Assembly (NCBI GenBank): GCA_964580085.1
Contig: CAZOJF010000008.1
Coordinates: 1 to 17,378 of the forward strand
From: CAYUWK01 sp964580085
Lineage (GTDB): Bacteria; Patescibacteriota; Minisyncoccia; Minisyncoccales; CG1-02-41-26
Length of the DNA stretch: 17,378 bases
Reading direction: 5' to 3'
Shown here: piece after piece, positions 14,117 through 17,378 of the stretch
Layout: every line of letters begins with the position of its first letter
Numbering within the stretch: position 1 is the stretch's first letter
The notes under the pieces: generated by a model
Seen by the model: the letters and a program-made list of their open reading frames with translations, nothing else
What the model was told of the DNA's origin: nothing
Database searches by the model: none
Position numbers and translations under genes: made by a program

Positions 14117-14869
14117 TTAAATTTCAATTCCTATCGGACAATGGTCAGAACCTTTTACCTCTGGTAGAATAAAGGCCTTTTTAAGATTTGGGATTAATCT
14201 CTGAGAGATAAAAACATAATCTATTCTCCAACCCAAATTTCTATTTCGAGCATTAGCAAAATTTGTCCACCAAGTATAATTTCCCCCTTTTTTATTAAAT
14301 ACACGGAAAGCATCAACCAAATTCATACTAATTATTCTATCTATCTGCTTTCTCTCTTCAAGAGTGAACATAGTATTATTGTAATTTTGTTTGGGTCGAG
14401 CTAAATCAATTTCTTGATGAGCAATATTAAAATCTCCAGTTAAAATAATAGATTTATTCTTATTTTCTTTTAAATAATTTAGAAGATATTGATATGTTTT
14501 TAATTTATAATCTAGGTTTTCCTTTTGTCTCCCCCCATTAGGCAAATAAAGATTAATTAAAGTAAAATTCTGGTATTCTAAATTAAGAATTCGCCCTTCT
14601 TGATCAAATCTTTCCAGGCCTAGTTTATATTCTACCTTTAAAGGTTTTTTCTTGGTATAAACGGCTACGCCGGAATAACCTTTTTTATAAGCTGCATTAA
14701 AGTAAGTATGGTAGCCATGTGGTTTAACTAAATTAACAGGTATTTGGTTTTGTTCAGCTCTTACTTCTTGCAAACAAAGAATATCTGGTTTGGTTTTTTG
14801 AAACCATTCTAAAAATCCTTTCTTAACAGCAGCTCTAATTCCATTAACGTTCCAAGACATAATTTTCAT
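14117..14869 (-). CDS. xthA: Exodeoxyribonuclease III (class II AP endonuclease)
   Basis: A 250-residue EEP-fold nuclease of ExoIII/APE1 type for base-excision repair: it cuts the backbone 5' to abasic sites and removes 3' blocks. Catalytic positions are present: Asn7 (SWNVNGIRA), Glu35 (LQEVRA), Tyr108 (LYLPNGG), Asp146 and Asn148 (GDFNIAH), Asp217 (WRIDYVF), and Asp242-His243 (SDHCPIG). Length is normal. The ATG has no SD and lies 10 bases after a TAAAAT -10 box, so a leader of only a few bases is expected. It is followed by the DUF3175 gene. Confidence 0.96.
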   Translation of the reverse strand: MKIMSWNVNGIRAAVKKGFLEWFQKTKPDILCLQEVRAEQNQIPVNLVKPHGYHTYFNAAYKKGYSGVAVYTKKKPLKVEYKLGLERFDQEGRILNLEYQNFTLINLYLPNGGRQKENLDYKLKTYQYLLNYLKENKNKSIILTGDFNIAHQEIDLARPKQNYNNTMFTLEERKQIDRIISMNLVDAFRVFNKKGGNYTWWTNFANARNRNLGWRIDYVFISQRLIPNLKKAFILPEVKGSDHCPIGIEI

Positions 14870-14879
14870 ACTTTTCTAT

Positions 14880-14908
14880 ATTTTATGCTTTATTGATAAT
14901 TTTTACAA
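14880..14908 (-). promoter_or_regulatory. Promoter of xthA
   Basis: Minus strand TTGTAA (14903-14908), 17-base spacer, TAAAAT (14880-14885). Only 10 bases lie between the -10 and the ATG, so the message would have a leader of about 3-4 bases. Confidence 0.55.
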
Positions 14909-14910
14909 AG

Positions 14911-14952
14911 AAAAAAGCTCCTTAGTTTAATAAAAAATTAAGAAGCTTTTTT
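14911..14952 (-). terminator. Intrinsic terminator after the 14959-15231 gene
   Basis: 9-bp stem AAAAAAGCT/AGCTTTTTT (14911-14919 with 14944-14952), extended after one mismatch by CTTA/TAAG (14921-14924 with 14939-14942). The minus strand continues into a T-rich tail. It starts 6 bases past the stop. Confidence 0.8.
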
Positions 14953-14958
14953 GTTTGT

Positions 14959-15231
14959 TTAGAAAAAATGAAATACGAGTTGCTCTTCTTTCCTTGTCTT
15001 TCTTTTGATGTCTATTGTTTTATCTGGAAAAAATACTTTTGTAATATAAATTCTGCAATCACCCAAATATACAGTTTTTTTTCTTTGTTTTTCTAATCTT
15101 CTAGCTAATAGCCAGAAAGCTTGATACTCCGAATAAGCTCTGATTTTTTCAGATACATATTCCTTATAACCATCAAATTTAGCTGGCCCTTCTATGCAAT
15201 ACTGAAATTCTTTAGTGTGCCTTCTCCTCAT
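14959..15231 (-). CDS. Hypothetical basic 90-residue protein
   Basis: Not recognised. The protein is rich in Arg, Lys and aromatic residues, with a helical segment around YSEYQAFWLLARRLEKQRKK (35-54) followed by strand-like YLGDCRIYITKVFF and a charged tail. No membrane segment. It could bind nucleic acid, on composition only. The start is certain: a near-perfect SD AAAGGAGGT (15239-15247), 7 bases before the ATG. It has its own extended -10 promoter (15293-15321) and terminator (14911-14952), so it is a one-gene transcription unit. Confidence 0.7.
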   Translation of the reverse strand: MRRRHTKEFQYCIEGPAKFDGYKEYVSEKIRAYSEYQAFWLLARRLEKQRKKTVYLGDCRIYITKVFFPDKTIDIKRKTRKEEQLVFHFF

Positions 15232-15292
15232 TTCCAGAACCTCCTTTATATATTTATTTATAATCTTTCCTTATTCTATTTTTAATGTCCTT

Positions 15293-15321
15293 ATTATACC
15301 AGATTCTTTAAAAAAAGTAAA
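15293..15321 (-). promoter_or_regulatory. Extended -10 promoter of the 14959-15231 gene
   Basis: Minus strand TTTACT (15316-15321), 17-base spacer ending in TGG, perfect -10 TATAAT (15293-15298) with an extended TG. The -35 lies in the distal arm of the preceding terminator (15314-15342). Expected start about 15286, leader about 55 bases with a strong SD. Confidence 0.7.
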
Positions 15322-15342
15322 GGGGTATAAATCCTTTACTTT
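15314..15342 (-). terminator. Intrinsic terminator overlapping the end of the basic 50-residue gene
   Basis: Perfect 10-bp stem AAAGTAAAGG/CCTTTACTTT (15314-15323 with 15333-15342), 9-base loop, then a T-run on the minus strand. The stop codon of the 15488 gene (15336-15338) lies inside the stem, so ribosomes finishing that gene would sit on the terminator. Confidence 0.8.
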
Positions 15343-15488
15343 CTTTTCCCTTTAATTCTAGTATGTTCTAATCGTCTGGCTAGCCCCCATTTTCGCTGAT
15401 TAACTTTATCTGCTTTTTCAATTTGATTGATTCTTTTTACTCTTTTAACTTGCTTAATTCTTTTTATTCTTTTAATTGGCTTAGGCAT
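15336..15488 (-). CDS. Very basic 50-residue protein with KR repeats
   Basis: Not recognised. From the ATG at 15488, 4 bases past the metallopeptidase stop, it reads MPKPIKRIKRIKQVKRVKR... and ends NQRKWGLARRLEHTRIKGKRK, with nearly half its residues Lys or Arg. The N-terminal half is built of short I/V-K-R units, and the DNA shows a 27-base period (compare 15431-15448 with 15458-15475, 17 of 18 identical). The frame is open to 15527 inside the metallopeptidase gene, but the tight coupling favours 15488; no SD. Composition suggests binding to RNA or DNA (ribosomal or nucleoid), which is inference. A terminator overlaps its stop codon. Confidence 0.55.
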   Translation of the reverse strand: MPKPIKRIKRIKQVKRVKRINQIEKADKVNQRKWGLARRLEHTRIKGKRK

Positions 15489-15492
15489 ATTT

Positions 15493-15879
15493 TTATTTAT
15501 TTTTATCTTTTCTCCATTTTGACTCAAGCTCTCTTACTTGTTTTTCGTTAAACCCAAAGTGATGAGCTATCTCATGCCAAACAACAATCTTAACTAACTC
15601 TTTAATGTCTTGTTCTGTTTTAGATAACTTATTGATTGAATTTTGGAAAATTGTGATCTTATCTGGCAATCTTCCGGAAATGTTATTTCTACCCCAGACT
15701 GTTTTGGGAAATCCCTGATAAAGACCCAAAAGAGTATTATCAATTCTAACACCTGCTTTTTTAAGTTCAAATTTAGATGGATTTTGAGCAACACAAATAG
15801 CAACATTTTCCATTTTCTTTTGAATTTCTTTTGGTAGAGTTAGCTTTGCCTCTTGAACTAATTTTTCAAAATTAATCAT
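15493..15879 (-). CDS. Zincin-type metallopeptidase (DUF1025/PF06262 family)
   Basis: A 128-residue minimal zincin. The zinc motif is HEIAHHFGFNE: His102 and His106 bind zinc, Glu103 is the catalytic base, and Gly109 plus an acidic residue (Glu112) extend the motif as in HExxHxxGxxD/E enzymes. Upstream blocks LLGLYQG, PDKITIFQNSI and LVKIVVWHEIAHHFG fit the family, whose cellular role is not known. No signal peptide, so cytoplasmic. The ATG has no SD and lies 9 bases after a -10 box (15889-15894), consistent with a leaderless message. It is followed by the basic 50-residue gene. Confidence 0.88.
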   Translation of the reverse strand: MINFEKLVQEAKLTLPKEIQKKMENVAICVAQNPSKFELKKAGVRIDNTLLGLYQGFPKTVWGRNNISGRLPDKITIFQNSINKLSKTEQDIKELVKIVVWHEIAHHFGFNEKQVRELESKWRKDKNK

Positions 15880-15888
15880 TATAGTTTT

Positions 15889-15917
15889 ATTTTAAAGTAT
15901 ATTTAATGTATTTTCAA
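15889..15917 (-). promoter_or_regulatory. Promoter of the metallopeptidase gene
   Basis: Minus strand TTGAAA (15912-15917), 17-base spacer, TAAAAT (15889-15894); five and four-to-five matches. The ATG follows after 9 bases, so a leader of only about 2-3 bases is predicted. Confidence 0.6.
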
Positions 15918-15929
15918 TCTTTAACAAAA

Positions 15930-15957
15930 AAGCCTGAATTTATATTTCTTCAGGCTT
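15930..15957 (-). terminator. Intrinsic terminator overlapping the end of the GGDEF gene
   Basis: Perfect 9-bp stem AAGCCTGAA/TTCAGGCTT (15930-15938 with 15949-15957) with the GGDEF stop codon in its loop; the minus strand then reads TTTTTTGTT. The upstream arm encodes the last Lys-Pro-Glu codons of the protein. Confidence 0.85.
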
Positions 15958-16464
15958 CTTTTTTTTGGCTTTATAAAGATTCTCATCTGCCTTTTCAATT
16001 AGATAATCAAGGGTCATACTTTTTTTCCAAAAGTAATTACCTATACTTACCGACAAAGAAAATCCTTTTAATTCGTCTTCTACTCTTTCTGAAAACATCT
16101 TTACTCCTATCTTAAACGTTTCGGGCATTAAAATTAAAAATTTGTCTCCCCCATATCTGAATACTAAATCAGTCTCTCTGTAATTTTTTTTCAAAATCTT
16201 CGCAACTATTTTCAATGCTTCGTCTCCTGCAGAATGTCCTTTTCCGTCGTTGATAATTTTTAATCCATCAAGATCAATCATTATACAATAAAGATGACGT
16301 TTATATCTTTCTGCTCTTTTAATTTCCCTTTCTCCAAATTCTTTCAAAAGTCTCCTATTGTATAATCCAGTTAAAGGATCTCTCAAAAAACTTTCTATTC
16401 CTTTTTTGTAAATTAATTTTATTATTATGCAAAAATTATATATCTTTCTGAAAAATTGGAACAT
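15940..16464 (-). CDS. Short GGDEF-domain protein with a degenerate active site
   Basis: A 174-residue protein that is nearly only a GGDEF domain (diguanylate cyclase fold), after a short hydrophobic/basic N-terminal helix (about 4-20) that could touch the membrane. Family blocks: RDPLTGLYNRR (28-38), MIDLDGLKIINDGKGHSAGDEAL (62-84) with Asp64, and SVSIGNYFWKKSM. The signature reads GGDKF (105-109): Lys108 replaces the usual acidic residue, so c-di-GMP synthesis is doubtful. The inhibitory RxxD site is intact (Arg96-Asp99, five residues before GGDKF). It may therefore sense c-di-GMP or another nucleotide rather than make it. The start is supported by an SD AAAGGTGGT (16471-16479), 6 bases before the ATG. 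It sits between terminators on both sides, as a one-gene unit. Confidence 0.88.
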   Translation of the reverse strand: MFQFFRKIYNFCIIIKLIYKKGIESFLRDPLTGLYNRRLLKEFGEREIKRAERYKRHLYCIMIDLDGLKIINDGKGHSAGDEALKIVAKILKKNYRETDLVFRYGGDKFLILMPETFKIGVKMFSERVEDELKGFSLSVSIGNYFWKKSMTLDYLIEKADENLYKAKKKKPEEI

Positions 16465-16502
16465 TATTTTACCACCTTTCTTAAGATTTTAAAGTTCTAA
16501 AC

Positions 16503-16527
16503 AAAAACAACCTTAATGGTTGTTTTT
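16503..16527 (-). terminator. Intrinsic terminator after the glycosyltransferase gene
   Basis: Perfect 10-bp stem AAAAACAACC/GGTTGTTTTT (16503-16512 with 16518-16527), 5-base loop, followed on the minus strand by a T-rich tail. It lies 19 bases past the stop at 16547. Confidence 0.85.
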
Positions 16528-16546
16528 ATATTATATCAGATTTTAC

Positions 16547-17378
16547 TTAAAAGTCAACACCTTTATGCACTTTTAAAAATAACTCTCTTTGTTTTCTAGT
16601 CATGGCTTCTCTAGAAAAGTTTTCCATAACAAATTTTTTGGCATCTTTTGTCATCTTTTCTCTTTTTTCTTTATTCTTAAGGATATTTAAAGTTGCATTT
16701 GAAAACTCTAATTGGTTATTAACAACAATAGCTAAGTTTTTTGGGTATATCTCTGGTTGAATTTGTGAATAATAAGCTACTACTGGTGTTCCAGCCATCA
16801 TGGCTTCTCCAATAACCAATCCTTGTGTTTCTGATTTAGAAGGGAAAGTAAACACATCTACTCCGCCATATATTTTGTGTGTTTCTTCTGCAGGAAGAGG
16901 ACCTGTAAAAATAACTCTATCGACGATATTCATTTCCTTGGCCATGTCTTTAAACTTTTCAACATCTCCTGGGCCAACAATTAATAAAAATATATTGTTA
17001 TCTTCCTTTTTAATCTTTTTCATCACTTTTAAAAGTGATTCTAAATTCTTTTCTCTACATATTCTTCCTACATAAAGTAGAATTTTTGCTCCTGAAGGAA
17101 TATTAAATTTTTTATATAGTTCCTGTGTTGTAAAATATTTTTTAACAATATCTATTCCAGTAGGGATTGGATATATTGGTTTTGTTACTCCGTATTTACG
17201 TAATTTATCTTTTATCACACTACTAGGAGTGATAATCACGTCCATTTTATTAGCAACTATTTTAGATCGTTTGCGCATTAAGGCTGCTCCAACTTTTCCA
17301 GCATACATTCTCCCGTATTCTTCAACCAAAGTATGATAAGTTAGTACTTTGGGCTTATTTGAATTAAGTATACATAAT
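16547..17378 (-). CDS. GT4-family glycosyltransferase, 5' end beyond the window
   Basis: The frame stays open to the window edge; the visible part (about 277 codons) lacks the N-terminal region of the first Rossmann domain. The linker VLTYHTLVEEY lies at the edge, and the C-terminal domain has ILLYVGRICREKN, LLIVGPG, VIFTGPLP and the EX7E motif in SETQGLVIGEAMMAGTPVVAY, which binds the nucleotide-sugar donor. The YHT-x2-EEY and FTFPSKSETQGLV wording resembles diacylglycerol glucosyltransferases, so glycolipid synthesis at the inner membrane face is possible, but the acceptor cannot be fixed. The TTG at 17329 is an internal Leu codon, not the start. A strong terminator follows (16503-16527). 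Confidence 0.92.
   Translation of the reverse strand, partial: LCILNSNKPKVLTYHTLVEEYGRMYAGKVGAALMRKRSKIVANKMDVIITPSSVIKDKLRKYGVTKPIYPIPTGIDIVKKYFTTQELYKKFNIPSGAKILLYVGRICREKNLESLLKVMKKIKKEDNNIFLLIVGPGDVEKFKDMAKEMNIVDRVIFTGPLPAEETHKIYGGVDVFTFPSKSETQGLVIGEAMMAGTPVVAYYSQIQPEIYPKNLAIVVNNQLEFSNATLNILKNKEKREKMTKDAKKFVMENFSREAMTRKQRELFLKVHKGVDF

Noticed and set aside
14107..14127. TTG start for the DUF3175 gene
   Set aside because: It lies inside xthA; the ATG at 14106 gives the usual family N-terminus and follows the xthA stop.
15489..15527. Earlier ATG for the basic 50-residue protein
   Set aside because: It lies within the metallopeptidase gene, whereas the ATG at 15488 is 4 bases past its stop, as for other coupled genes here.
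1..17378. tRNA, rRNA, insertion sequences, prophage or CRISPR arrays
   Set aside because: I looked on both strands and saw no cloverleaf, rRNA blocks, transposase, terminal inverted repeats or regular spacer arrays.

Overview
This AT-rich window (every recognisable gene is on the minus strand) looks like a piece of a small, compact bacterial genome, most probably a Candidatus Patescibacteria/CPR lineage of Parcubacteria type. That placement is an inference from very short intergenic gaps, the mix of short housekeeping genes with small unrecognised proteins, many starts without a Shine-Dalgarno (SD) site, and the family content. TGA is used as a stop (HIT gene), so the TGA-recoded groups are unlikely. 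A run of exactly 100 N (8447-8546) marks a metagenome-style scaffold join.

Reading in transcription order (high to low coordinates): the 3' part of a GT4 glycosyltransferase (16547-17378); a small GGDEF protein with a degenerate active site (15940-16464); a zincin metallopeptidase plus a very basic 50-residue protein (15339-15879); a small unknown gene (14959-15231); exonuclease III with a DUF3175 protein (13819-14869); two small unknown genes (13130-13741); an operon of a radical SAM protein, a SAM methyltransferase, a frameshifted small gene, the RarA/MgsA clamp-loader-like ATPase and a UMPH-1-type pyrimidine 5'-nucleotidase (9262-13037); an unannotated structured RNA (about 8945-9205); a winged-helix protein, an FKBP isomerase, a patatin-like lipase and a TIM-barrel protein (6606-8833, interrupted by the gap); and an operon of a Cas4/AddB-like iron-sulfur nuclease, a UvrD helicase fused to a second such nuclease, the YchF ATPase, a six-cysteine anchored protein and a HIT protein (693-6532). 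Two overlapping small genes close the window (88-581).

The main functional theme is DNA maintenance: a helicase-nuclease pair resembling a stripped-down AddAB, exonuclease III, and RarA. The most interesting item is the RNA at about 8945-9205. It has a near-consensus promoter (TTGACA, 17-base spacer, TAGAAT), a 13-bp closing helix, several nested internal helices with a possible pseudoknot, and its own intrinsic terminator, and I cannot match it to any RNA family I know. A second theme is a clean split in translation starts. Small unknown genes and the GGDEF gene carry strong SD sites, whereas the recognised housekeeping genes lack them, and several of those sit only 6-10 bases after a -10 box, which suggests leaderless messages.
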